From Eutreptiella sp. 'Long Island Sound 2002' (Eukaryota > Euglenozoa > Euglenophyceae > Eutreptiales > Eutreptiaceae), in assembly GCA_964036045.1 (NCBI GenBank), contig OZ038392.1:42704978-42768977 (forward strand): a stretch of DNA of 64,000 bases, given 5' to 3'. How positions within the stretch are numbered: position 1 is the first letter of the stretch; every line of letters starts with the position of its first letter. The translations under genes were made by a program, and so were the position numbers. Under the pieces are notes generated by a model. That model was given only the letters and a program-made list of their open reading frames with translations. It was not told where the DNA came from and did not search any database. This document shows, in pieces, positions 10,986 through 20,205 of the stretch.

Positions 10986-13982
10986 ATGTCAGACCGCTCA
11001 ACACCGTCCCAGGACACCCCCTCTCCCGCCCCCGACACCGGTCGAGGCGGCGCCATTCGTCAGGGGCCGTTCCCCATGTTTCTGATGGACATCGCCCAGT
11101 CCGACGATGCTGACCGTCTGCTGCGAGAACTGGACATGCTGAAGGATGACGCACTGGAAGCGGCAGATACGGCTATCCAGGCCACCGACCCCGCCCTGGC
11201 TGACTTGTGTGATGCCCTGCGATGGACGGCTGCCAACGGCGACATCCAGGCTATTACAGCGGTGACGGGGGTGTGGACGCCGCGGGGGCTCCTGCTCACA
11301 GCCACCGTAACGGTCGCCGCAGGCCCGTCTGACACGAAGGTCATCGAACACGTCCCCCTGTCGCTGGTACAAGGAGGCCCACTGCTGGAGTATATCTCCA
11401 AGGACCCTGAGGCCCTCACAGCGGCTCTCGTCACGCGGTGGAGCCCAAGCCATGCCCCAATTTCGGCGTCACGCCTCCGCAACCAAGTCTTCAAGGGCCT
11501 GTACACAGCCCGCGAACAGCCACCGCCCGTCGACACTGCCGGCCCTCCGGACATCCAAAGCCAGAAGGTCTCCCACAAGATCCACAAGCCCATCAGCCAG
11601 TTCCTTGCCCCCCACCTCAGACCGTCATGGGACCGCCTCCGCACCCGAGAGGTAGTTGCGGCCTTTTGGGCGCTACCCAACGACGTGCATGCGGTCCTGC
11701 AGGCAGCCCACATCCCGACAGCAGACCTCGTCCCGCTGAAGTTCGGGCTCCTAGCGTGGGCCTCCTCCGTCTGCCTCACAGGACAGTACACGCCAGCCCC
11801 CGTTCCCACACCCCCCGCCCTCGCCAACAAGGGCATGTGGACCCCCGAGCAGCTGCGGCCGCTGCTCGAGTGCTCGATCTTGCCGATCCGCAGCCTGGAG
11901 CTGCTGCATCAGATCGAGCAGGCTGGCGAGCACTCCTGGGCCACAGCCCCCACTTTCGCCCTGCTGCAGGCCGGCATCGCCGACACCGCCAACCCGCCCC
12001 CGCTCACGCCGCCCAGCCACGCACCTTACCTCACCAAAGGGCAAGCGGCGCCCAGCCCCGCCGGCACTCTGTTCGCCACGGCGGCGTTCACCCCAGCGTC
12101 AGCCCTGTACAAGGCCCAGGGCAAGCCCACCCCCTCAGGGTCCGAACCATCGCCTTCATCACTGTTGCCCGAACAGACAAGGCTTTCTTTCAATCTCCCA
12201 GAGCCTGCCTCCCAGGTACCACCGGCTGCCGCAGACCCCACGCCTCCGGAGTCACCGGCCCCGGCCGTCGGGTCGGCCCCCCCCAGCCCCTCCCAGGTGG
12301 GGGAGCCTTTTGTCCCGGACCTGGATGTCACGGCCTACTCCACCGACTACGCTCAATTGCATGACGAGTATGAGGCCCAACGACGGGAGCTGGCCGTGGC
12401 ACGGGGCGACCTGGAGTCCCTCACGCGGGATCTGGACGCGGTGCGCACCGAACGGGATAATGCCCAGCAGCAGGCCCAGCGTTGCGCCGCGGCACAGCGG
12501 CAGACCGAAGCCGTTAGGCTCAACAACTTCATCAGGTCGGTACCCCCCCTCCTGTCCATCGCCACCAGACTCCACGGCCTCCAGTCCACGCCGCCGGCAT
12601 TCGCCAACGCCGTGCGCAGTACCGTTCCGGCTTCATTCGAGCTGCCCCCCCCCGGCTCTCAGCAGTTCCTGGTCCTCGTGCCGGTCATCCTCGCCGCAGC
12701 AGTTCTCACCTCGCCCCAGGCACCCAACCTCGAGGAGTTGGCCGACGTCCTCCGTAGGGCTATGGCCGCGCCAGGCGCCGTGCCGGTCCCGGAGGCCCCT
12801 GCGCGTGCGCCCGAACTGTCGTTCGCAGTCCCGGAACCGATCCCTAAGCCGAGGGCGGTCTCTGCCTTTCGGGCACCGGGCGCGACCGCCCAGCCGCCGC
12901 CGTCTCTGCCGTCGCCTGCCGATGCCGCCCTGACCGACCTGCTGGAGTGGATCCCGGAGATCCCCAAGGGCTGTGAAGACGAGGTTGCGCACGCGCTCCA
13001 CCTCCAGCTCTTCCGCCAGTACGGCGCGAAGGTCAACACCCTCCCGCAGTCGCCGATCCGGGAGCAGTGGGCCTGGGTCCACAGCCACGCGCCCAGCCTG
13101 CCCGGCATCGCGGAAGTCCTGCGCTCCTTCCTCTCCAACCCCCCTGCAGTCCAGCAGGTTTCCGCCAGCCCAGCCACCTCCCCATCAGAAGCTGCAGCCG
13201 CCAACCAGGCACAGGGCGCAGCGAAAAAGAAGGGGTGTACACCCCAAAAAATCGATCCGCAAGTCTACTCGAAAGCCCTGTGGGTCGGCTGGCAAGAAGT
13301 CGACGATCCGCCTGGTGAAGTTGATGCAGGACTCCTCGGTGGTATCCTTCGGGATAAATTTGGTGCAGGCCTTTCCTCCATTACTGAAGAACAATTGAAC
13401 CATACATCCAAGTTCACAATCGTCGGAATCCGACCAGCAGAGTACGAGCGCGGCATGCGACTGACGAGGCAACACACGGCTCGTGGCTGGCGAGTGACGT
13501 GGGCCGAATCGAAGAAACAACCGTTTACGCCCTGGATGCCTGACCCTGACCGAGACCGAGACCGTCCGCCCCGGAAGACTCATCGGGGAAGCCGCGGGAA
13601 GCAGCGCCGTCCACGGGACCCTGACGATCAGGTGGACCTTACGGCAACGTCGGGATCGGACGGAGAACCAGACTCCAAATATCAGCGCAGGTACAGCCCC
13701 CGCCGCTCGGACCGGTCCCCGTCCCGCCGCCGCAGCCCAGGCCATCGCCGCGACAGCCCGCCGCCGAGGCGTCGCAGCGCGTACCGCGATGAGCCACAAG
13801 CGCTTTCCAGCCGCCACGACCACCATGCAGCAGCCCCCCTCCTGCCCTACCCGTACTCGGGGGACCCCCACGACCCCCGAGTGGCCATGGCCCACAACCC
13901 CTACGCTCCCCCGCCCTGGAGCCCCCCAGCCGACCCCCACCGCTACCAGCCGTACTTCGGTCGGCGTCCGCGGGACCGGTAA
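10986..13982 (+). CDS. LINE-A ORF1 protein (RNA-binding, RS-rich C terminus)
   Basis: 998 codons from the ATG at 10986 (ACC before ATG); the frame is open slightly further upstream without an ATG. LINE ORF1 proteins bind the element RNA to form the retrotransposition particle. Visible regions: a folded-looking N-terminal part to about residue 260; a proline-rich segment; a likely coiled coil at about 455-509 (repeated QRREL, DLESLTRDLDAV); another proline-rich stretch; an RRM-like segment at about 760-842 (KALWVGW near its start, KFTIVGIRPAEYERG later, ending RVTWA); and a C-terminal D/R- then R/S-rich tail at about 850-935 with SPSRRRSP and SPPPRRRS. No CCHC zinc knuckle is seen. The RRM reading is inference from pattern. 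The stop codon is 8 nt before the ORF2 ATG, in a different frame. Confidence 0.85.
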   Translation: MSDRSTPSQDTPSPAPDTGRGGAIRQGPFPMFLMDIAQSDDADRLLRELDMLKDDALEAADTAIQATDPALADLCDALRWTAANGDIQAITAVTGVWTPRGLLLTATVTVAAGPSDTKVIEHVPLSLVQGGPLLEYISKDPEALTAALVTRWSPSHAPISASRLRNQVFKGLYTAREQPPPVDTAGPPDIQSQKVSHKIHKPISQFLAPHLRPSWDRLRTREVVAAFWALPNDVHAVLQAAHIPTADLVPLKFGLLAWASSVCLTGQYTPAPVPTPPALANKGMWTPEQLRPLLECSILPIRSLELLHQIEQAGEHSWATAPTFALLQAGIADTANPPPLTPPSHAPYLTKGQAAPSPAGTLFATAAFTPASALYKAQGKPTPSGSEPSPSSLLPEQTRLSFNLPEPASQVPPAAADPTPPESPAPAVGSAPPSPSQVGEPFVPDLDVTAYSTDYAQLHDEYEAQRRELAVARGDLESLTRDLDAVRTERDNAQQQAQRCAAAQRQTEAVRLNNFIRSVPPLLSIATRLHGLQSTPPAFANAVRSTVPASFELPPPGSQQFLVLVPVILAAAVLTSPQAPNLEELADVLRRAMAAPGAVPVPEAPARAPELSFAVPEPIPKPRAVSAFRAPGATAQPPPSLPSPADAALTDLLEWIPEIPKGCEDEVAHALHLQLFRQYGAKVNTLPQSPIREQWAWVHSHAPSLPGIAEVLRSFLSNPPAVQQVSASPATSPSEAAAANQAQGAAKKKGCTPQKIDPQVYSKALWVGWQEVDDPPGEVDAGLLGGILRDKFGAGLSSITEEQLNHTSKFTIVGIRPAEYERGMRLTRQHTARGWRVTWAESKKQPFTPWMPDPDRDRDRPPRKTHRGSRGKQRRPRDPDDQVDLTATSGSDGEPDSKYQRRYSPRRSDRSPSRRRSPGHRRDSPPPRRRSAYRDEPQALSSRHDHHAAAPLLPYPYSGDPHDPRVAMAHNPYAPPPWSPPADPHRYQPYFGRRPRDR

Positions 13983-13990
13983 CCCGGGAC

Positions 13991-16900
13991 ATGGCGGGGC
14001 GCAACGAGGACATCCCTGCCGCCGTGTCTCAGCTCCGCCACTCCCACCTCGACGGCGTCCCCCATGTCCGGGACCTGCACCTGGGCGCATACACTCCCAG
14101 CTCCCCCCCCAGAGAGTGGGGCCTGGTACCGGTACCGGCCTCGGGCACTGCCCAGTTCATCACGCCCCCCTATGCCCTCGAAATGTGCCTGCACCTGCCG
14201 GTGGGTGTGCACTACTACCGGACGTGCAGCGGGGCGGACCCCTGGCCCCGTAACGTTCTGTCGTTAGTGGGCGCCGTGCACTGTGTGCAGGTGACGGGCT
14301 CCCATCAGTTGCAGCTCTGCCGCAAGGGCCTGCCACCCACCTCCTTCATCTTGCCCGAGCATCACCACGTGGTCCTCCCACAATCCCTGCACAGCCGCGT
14401 CTCCATCACAGCCACAGGCCTCACCCGGGCCAGTGTCTTGGCGATGGCGGCCACGTACCACCACCGGCACCTCCGCAAGTGGGTGCGAGGCCTACCTTGC
14501 GCCCTCCCCGCAGCCGTGGACCGCAAGCTAACCCAGCACTCCACCGCCGCCAGCTCCTGCCCTGGTCCCCCCCCCACCGGCCACGTGTCGCCCCGCCCAG
14601 ACGTGATGACCCTCAACGTGCAGATGTCCCTGCGACCCAAGCTCCGCGCCCTGGACGTCCTGGTGCGCGAGTGCCAGTACCCGCTAACCCTGCATGTTCA
14701 AGAAGCGGGGCCCCTGATCATCCAACGGGTGCACCCCCTGTACCACACCATCCAGGCACCTGCAAGAATAGCTGGGGGATGTGCCACCCTCCTCTACAGG
14801 ACCCCGGACCTGGTCGTGACCGGCCACAGCGCCCACCCGTCGGGACGAGCCCTCGTCACGCACTTCACCATGGCTGGCGTGACCCACTGCCACGCCAACG
14901 TGTATCTCCCCGCCGACGGGAACCTCGACACCCTCCAAGAAATCCTGGATTGGGTGTACCCGTACCTCCTCCTCACCCCGGCTAGAGTGGTTGTCCTGAC
15001 AGGGGACCTGAACGCCAACTGCCGCTGGGTCTCGCACCTCCCTGTCTCCCCTGCCTCCCTCTGTGACCTCGTCCTCCCCACGCTCACGCGCCTTGGGATG
15101 CGCCGTCTACGCCCCCTTGCGGAGGCCCCCACGTGGGTGAGCCCGCAAGGTTTCGCCGGTGCCCTGGACCACATCTTCCTCCGCGCCCCTTCGGAAGCAG
15201 CCCACACCACGGAGGTGCGCTCCGATTCCAGTTTCCCATCTGACCACCTACCCGTGACTGCCACCCTCCATGACCTCCCGCCAGCGCCCCAATTGGTATG
15301 CCCTTCGAAAAAGGGCCGCTTCCCCATCCCGCGGGAGCCCCTCGCCAGCCAGCTCCGCACCCTCAACGACACCTTTCGGGCCGAACTCGCTACGCCGCCC
15401 CCAGGCGCGCCCGAAGCGCAGCCACGCTATACCGAGGTGACCTCAGCGCTATACACCGCGGCTACGGCTGCCTACGGGCCCCCCGTCCCCAGCCAGCCGG
15501 TACCGTCGACGGTACGTGTCCACGTCACCAACCTTCAACGCTACACGCTCGCCTACCCGGATTGGGCGTCCCAATCGTCACACCTCGTGGAGGTCGCCCG
15601 CCTCAAAGAACGCATCCGAGCGGCCTGGGACGTTCTCCTTCTGGAGAAGGATGTAGGGCTGGCGCCCCTACCCGCTGCCCCTGGCCAACCCACCAAAGTG
15701 GACTACCGCCGCACGTTGGGGGCGCGCTACGTACCCCCAGCGGATCCGGTCTACGTGGTGGGCGTCCCAGTACCTCTTCATCAACAAGCCGCAGTTGCGT
15801 TGGACCAGCTGCGCCAAAGGCACCTTGCCCCTCTTGAGGCGCTCTCACTCGCGCGCGTCCGGACCATCACGGGATGGGAGGAAAGGCCGCTCGGCCCACC
15901 ACCCAACGCCACCACCGCAAACCTGCGGGCCATCATCCGCCGGGCGACGGCCACTGTGCCGTACCACGACTTACTGGAGTACCGGCTGTTCGGACAATTG
16001 GAGGATGCCCAGTTTGCGGCGATCGTGAGCCTGATCAACAGTATTCTCCGTGGGGTGCCCGTGCCCCAGGCACACTCTGCAGACTTCATCAACCTTCCGA
16101 AAAAGACGCCGCACGGCCCCATTGCGAACGGCAGACCGCTGACCAATGTGGCCACGATATGGAAACTCACGGCTGCCCTCATCAAAGACCACTACCAGCC
16201 CCGCCTGGTTCAGAACGGCATCCTGCCGCCCTACCAGTTCGGGATGTCCCCGCACTGCTCCTCCGTGGAGCTACTCCGCGTCCTACACGATGTATGGTGG
16301 GACCGCTGGCGCAGACGCCTTGAAGCGTGGGTCCTGTCGGACGATGTCCGCCACGCGTATGGCTCCGTCAACCACACCACCGAGTACGCCGTCCTCACCG
16401 CCGCAGGGATCTCCCCAGCCGACGCCGCGACCCTTCAGCACCATGACCGCGCCCTTGAGGTGCACATGGGGGGAGCTGACGGACGCTCTCCGTCCTCCAC
16501 CCGGCTGGGGGCCGGCACGGGGCAAGGATGCCCCGTGTCCGGCATGAAGTACTGCATATATGGCGAAGTTCGGGGGCACGAAGCCTGCCGTTCCGTCCCC
16601 CCCACCGACACCCCCGCGGGCCCGCTGAACCGGGTTCTCCTGATGGATGACACCCAGTGGCTGCCCGGCGACCGTTGCCATTTGCCCGCCCTCGCCAGCG
16701 GCATTGAGAGAGCGGGCCGCCTCACCAACCTCCACTCAGACCCAACAAAAACGGTCTTGATCGGCACCGACATGCGCGATGGTCAGGTCTATTTCCTCAA
16801 CGACACGGTATACCTCAATGGTCACCCCGTGCGATGTGCCACGAGCCAGGACTACGTCCGCGTCCTTGGCCGCCATGCCCTTCCCCACCTCTTCCATCCC

Positions 16901-19285
16901 GTGGACTCCCGGCGCCTGTTCTCGGGCGCCCGCGCTGCGTGCCGGGCGCTCCGCGCCCCACGACTCCCCGCCCACTACCCCCTCGCCATGTATACTGCCA
17001 AGTGTCATGGGACGGTCAACTGGTTTACCAGTGTCCGCCCCCCCTCCTACGGGGCCCTGCGCGTGCTGGACGCCATGACCGCCTCGGCCATGCGCGCCAC
17101 CGCTGGGTGGACCCTCTCCGCCTCTGCTCACTTCCTCCGTGAGGTCCCCGAAGGGGGAGTCGGTATACCCCCGGCACCGGTCGTTGGGTTTACTAACTTC
17201 TTCGGCGTCTACATCCGACACCTGAACCACCCCAACCCCCTGGTCTGCCGGTCCACGCGCCACGGGCTCCTCACTGCCCTCTGGCGGTTCCATCCTTCCC
17301 AGCCCTGCCTCACCCCGGAGCTCGGACTCCGGTGCACCGCACACCCCACGGACCACGATCTATTTGTTGCCCTGTGCCACCGGTGCGACATCGCCATCCA
17401 CTTACCCCCTGACAGCCATCTGCCACACCACACCCCCCATGTGCTGGCCCTGTCGTCACCCGGACTCGAGGTCCAGGACACCCACGCGTGGATGCTTGCG
17501 GGCCATCGCAGTACAGAGGACGCGCGACGCAAGGGGTGGCCCCGGGCCTCGCCCCGCCCCACTCCGCCGGTCGGCACCGTCCCCCCGGTTAGACGCTGCC
17601 AAGCGGTGACTGCGACCGTCCCCACGTTCTCCTGGCTCCCTGAGAACTATGGGATCCTCCACGACGCGTCGTGGTGCCCGAAGACCCGGCGCTGCGGCGG
17701 GGCAGTGGCGGTGTTCTGCCCCGTCACCCTCCGGTACCAGGTGTACCCCGTCCCCATCCCCTTGAGGCTCGACAACGCCTACACGGCGGAGCTGTACACG
17801 GCATGGGTGGCCCTCACCGCCAAGGGGCCCTCAGCCGACCCTGCCATCGGCTTCCGATCCGGTGCGTGGCACTTCGCGGACTGCAAAGGATACATCACGG
17901 CGCAGGAAGGGCGCCGCGAGCCGGAAGACTCGCTGCAGGGAGATCTCATAAGATCGTGTCGCGACATGGCCCACGGTCATGCCCCTCCCCATCACCTCTA
18001 TTCCCATATCGCCGGCACCTGGCTCGATACCCTGCTGGACCGGGTGGACGAAGCGGCAGGGCAAGCTGCGGACAGTTGCCCGGACGCCGTGGGATGGCTC
18101 GGCCCCCTACAGAAACCCCGCGTCTGCTTCTCCCACGCGGGCCTCCAGGTCCACGACGCCGTGCCCCACGCGCGCCGCGCCTTGCTCGCCTCCCACCACG
18201 CCTTCTCTGCGTCCCCCCCGCCACAACGCCTCCCCGACCTCGACGAGTACGCCAACATCGTCAGCCACGGTCTCGTCACGTGGGGGGACCACCTCACGGT
18301 CACCGGCATCCGCCTCTCCCTGTTCCCCCCAAGAGATACGTCCTGCCCCCTCTGCACCATGCCCGCCTCCGGGGACCATATCCTCTCGTGCCCGCTAGAC
18401 CCGCTCATCCTCGCCCACTACCATCGGTGGCTGGCGGCCCGACTCTCTCAGAGGTGCCATGCCTGGCGCCACTGTACGCCCACTGCTTGGGGCACCCTCG
18501 TCCTTTGGGGGGACGAGCCGTTCATACTGGCTGTGGATGGCTCCCCGGCCCACCACACCATCGCAACCTACACTGTTGGTCGTCTCGGAGCCATCTCCAC
18601 GCCACACAGGGATGCCCTGCTGCACAGAGGTCTGCGTCCTGCGCGTCTCCGTCGCCTACTCTGCGATGTCGTTCTCACTACCGTTCTCCTACATAAGCGG
18701 CACGCGGTGCCCGTTCTACCTCTTGCCGACCACCTCTCTCCCCTACCGCGGGCCCCCGTTAACCGGTCCCTCGCCAACGACCCACCGCCAGAGTGGTATC
18801 ACGTAGCCAACTGGGCCCCAACGCCCGGCTCGGGCAGGTGGCCGGCCTGGGACATCCTCCTAGGACTCTGGCTATCAGGGGACCTCCTCCTGGCCCCTAA
18901 GGTGAAGTCCGTCATCTCCACCCGGAGCAAGCACAGTCCGTACCGTGTCCTGTATGTGTACAACGGGTCGAACCAGATTCCGCCGACCATGTGGCAGGAG
19001 ATTGAGCAGAATCCCCATGACGTGATCATCTTGGACAGTCTCGGACGGCACGGGCTTGCCCCTCATCTCCCAGGTCGACGCCGCCTCTGGGCCATCCATT
19101 ACGGTGGCAATGGACGGAGCCTGGAAGCCGGCCTCTGTGGAGATGTGATCCCCTCGTGGTGTGCCGCACTACATTCTGCGTTCTCGGCCATCCTCACTGC
19201 GGCTTCCCAAGGACCCCGCACGGTCTTTAAGGACATGCAGGTGGCCATGGGTCGGCCCGCCCCGTGGCCCTGTCCCCGCCCGTGA
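13991..19285 (+). CDS. LINE-A ORF2 polyprotein: endonuclease, reverse transcriptase, RNase H
   Basis: 1,764 codons, uninterrupted, enough for target-primed reverse transcription. About 200 N-terminal residues are unassigned. The APE-type endonuclease spans about 205-430: E238 in QEAG, GDLNAN near 338, D393-H394 in ALDHIF, and SDHLPV at 417. The reverse transcriptase spans about 650-950: INLPKK at 700, motif A LSDDVRHAYGSV at 782, motif B GTGQGCPVSG at 842, and motif C LLMDDTQW with catalytic D886-D887 (Met instead of the usual Tyr or Phe). RNase H has D1225, E1267, D1297, H1339 and D1353 in the expected order. A CX2CX7HX3C motif lies at 1452-1467, followed by about 300 residues of unknown role. 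Translation probably relies on reinitiation after ORF1, since the start codon follows its stop by 8 nt. Confidence 0.95.
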   Translation: MAGRNEDIPAAVSQLRHSHLDGVPHVRDLHLGAYTPSSPPREWGLVPVPASGTAQFITPPYALEMCLHLPVGVHYYRTCSGADPWPRNVLSLVGAVHCVQVTGSHQLQLCRKGLPPTSFILPEHHHVVLPQSLHSRVSITATGLTRASVLAMAATYHHRHLRKWVRGLPCALPAAVDRKLTQHSTAASSCPGPPPTGHVSPRPDVMTLNVQMSLRPKLRALDVLVRECQYPLTLHVQEAGPLIIQRVHPLYHTIQAPARIAGGCATLLYRTPDLVVTGHSAHPSGRALVTHFTMAGVTHCHANVYLPADGNLDTLQEILDWVYPYLLLTPARVVVLTGDLNANCRWVSHLPVSPASLCDLVLPTLTRLGMRRLRPLAEAPTWVSPQGFAGALDHIFLRAPSEAAHTTEVRSDSSFPSDHLPVTATLHDLPPAPQLVCPSKKGRFPIPREPLASQLRTLNDTFRAELATPPPGAPEAQPRYTEVTSALYTAATAAYGPPVPSQPVPSTVRVHVTNLQRYTLAYPDWASQSSHLVEVARLKERIRAAWDVLLLEKDVGLAPLPAAPGQPTKVDYRRTLGARYVPPADPVYVVGVPVPLHQQAAVALDQLRQRHLAPLEALSLARVRTITGWEERPLGPPPNATTANLRAIIRRATATVPYHDLLEYRLFGQLEDAQFAAIVSLINSILRGVPVPQAHSADFINLPKKTPHGPIANGRPLTNVATIWKLTAALIKDHYQPRLVQNGILPPYQFGMSPHCSSVELLRVLHDVWWDRWRRRLEAWVLSDDVRHAYGSVNHTTEYAVLTAAGISPADAATLQHHDRALEVHMGGADGRSPSSTRLGAGTGQGCPVSGMKYCIYGEVRGHEACRSVPPTDTPAGPLNRVLLMDDTQWLPGDRCHLPALASGIERAGRLTNLHSDPTKTVLIGTDMRDGQVYFLNDTVYLNGHPVRCATSQDYVRVLGRHALPHLFHPVDSRRLFSGARAACRALRAPRLPAHYPLAMYTAKCHGTVNWFTSVRPPSYGALRVLDAMTASAMRATAGWTLSASAHFLREVPEGGVGIPPAPVVGFTNFFGVYIRHLNHPNPLVCRSTRHGLLTALWRFHPSQPCLTPELGLRCTAHPTDHDLFVALCHRCDIAIHLPPDSHLPHHTPHVLALSSPGLEVQDTHAWMLAGHRSTEDARRKGWPRASPRPTPPVGTVPPVRRCQAVTATVPTFSWLPENYGILHDASWCPKTRRCGGAVAVFCPVTLRYQVYPVPIPLRLDNAYTAELYTAWVALTAKGPSADPAIGFRSGAWHFADCKGYITAQEGRREPEDSLQGDLIRSCRDMAHGHAPPHHLYSHIAGTWLDTLLDRVDEAAGQAADSCPDAVGWLGPLQKPRVCFSHAGLQVHDAVPHARRALLASHHAFSASPPPQRLPDLDEYANIVSHGLVTWGDHLTVTGIRLSLFPPRDTSCPLCTMPASGDHILSCPLDPLILAHYHRWLAARLSQRCHAWRHCTPTAWGTLVLWGDEPFILAVDGSPAHHTIATYTVGRLGAISTPHRDALLHRGLRPARLRRLLCDVVLTTVLLHKRHAVPVLPLADHLSPLPRAPVNRSLANDPPPEWYHVANWAPTPGSGRWPAWDILLGLWLSGDLLLAPKVKSVISTRSKHSPYRVLYVYNGSNQIPPTMWQEIEQNPHDVIILDSLGRHGLAPHLPGRRRLWAIHYGGNGRSLEAGLCGDVIPSWCAALHSAFSAILTAASQGPRTVFKDMQVAMGRPAPWPCPRP

Positions 19286-19695
19286 CCCGTCCTCGACCTC
19301 ACGCGCCCGGACCGCTCCGGTGCTGCGCGCAGTCGTGCCGGACCGCGCTCCTTGTCTGGCGGCGTTCTAAGTCGGAGGTGATGCCCCGGGAGACCCACAT
19401 CTTCCGTGCACGTTGATCTTGGAACGCTTACTCGGGTGGATCCAGGACAGTTCGGAGCGGTTGGTGGCCGGGACCGGAGAGCAGATCGAGCCGTAGCGTT
19501 GTCGTACACTGACGTTGTGACCCAGACGGCCTGCTGGGAGGAGCGTTCTCAGGTGTGCGACGAGATTCGTCTTGCTCTAGCGGAGGTAAGACGGAGGACT
19601 CCCTCGGCAGAGCCTGCGTTTGGCCCCCGAGGGACGACGCCAAGGCTCACCGTACGTGGGACCGCGGCAGGCGCTCCTCCTCCTCCTCCTCCTCC
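19286..19695 (+). other. LINE-A 3' UTR and (TCC)n tail
   Basis: About 390 bp of 3' UTR followed by seven TCC units (19675-19695). The deleted copy has a matching 3' UTR and six units (8714-8731). A short simple-repeat tail instead of poly(A) is known in several LINE groups and is presumed to be recognised by the reverse transcriptase. The tail fuses directly to satellite in both copies. Confidence 0.85.
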
Positions 19696-20205
19696 TGGGG
19701 GCACTGGGCAGTGGAACTCCTGCAATACACTGCCCCACTGCCTGGGGGCAGTGGGCAGTGGAACTCCTGCAATACACTGCCCCACTGCCTGGGGGCAGTG
19801 GGCTGTGGACCTCCTGCAATACACTGCCCCACTGCCTGGGGGCAGTGGGCAGTGGACCTCCTGCAGTACACTGCCCCACTGCCTGGGGGCAGTGGGCAGT
19901 GGATCTTCTGCAACACACTGCCTCACCGCCTGGGGGCAGTGGGCAGTGGACTTCCTGCAATGCACTGTCCCAGCGCCTGGGGCAGTGGGCAGTGGACCTT
20001 CTGCGACACACTGCCCCACTGCCTGGGGGCAGTGGGCAGTGGAACTCCTGCAATGCACTGCCTCACTGCCCGGGGGCAGTGGGCAGTGGACCTTCTGCAA
20101 TGCATTGTCCCGCTGCCTGGGGGCAGTGGGCAGCGGAACTCCTGCAATACACTGCCTCACCGCCTGGGGGCAGTGGGCAGTGGATTCCCCGTAATGCACC
20201 GTCCA
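19696..20205 (+). repeat. 47-bp satellite array, block 3
   Basis: About eleven units after the full-length LINE, nearly identical in variant order to the units just upstream of that LINE (about 9790-10220). The LINE therefore either split a duplicated stretch or the stretch was copied across it. It passes directly into the 94-bp satellite at about 20205, at CACCGTCCAGGGGG. Confidence 0.93.

Larger units (their letters stand above)
10222..19695 (+). mobile_element. LINE-A, apparently full-length non-LTR retrotransposon
   Basis: About 9.5 kb: 5' UTR, ORF1, ORF2, 3' UTR of about 390 bp and a (TCC)7 tail (19675-19695). Both ORFs are uninterrupted. ORF2 carries an APE-type endonuclease, reverse transcriptase, RNase H and a CCHC motif in that order, the architecture of I-like and Tad-like LINE groups; clade assignment would need a tree. 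CCTGGGGGC lies just before the 5' end (10210-10218) and, in satellite phase, at the 3' end (19694-19702), so a 9-bp target-site duplication is likely, although the target is itself repetitive. No LTRs are present. Confidence 0.95.

Noticed and set aside
13232-13245. Perfect palindrome GGGGTGTACACCCC in LINE-A ORF1
   Set aside because: Single occurrence within coding sequence; no evidence of function.
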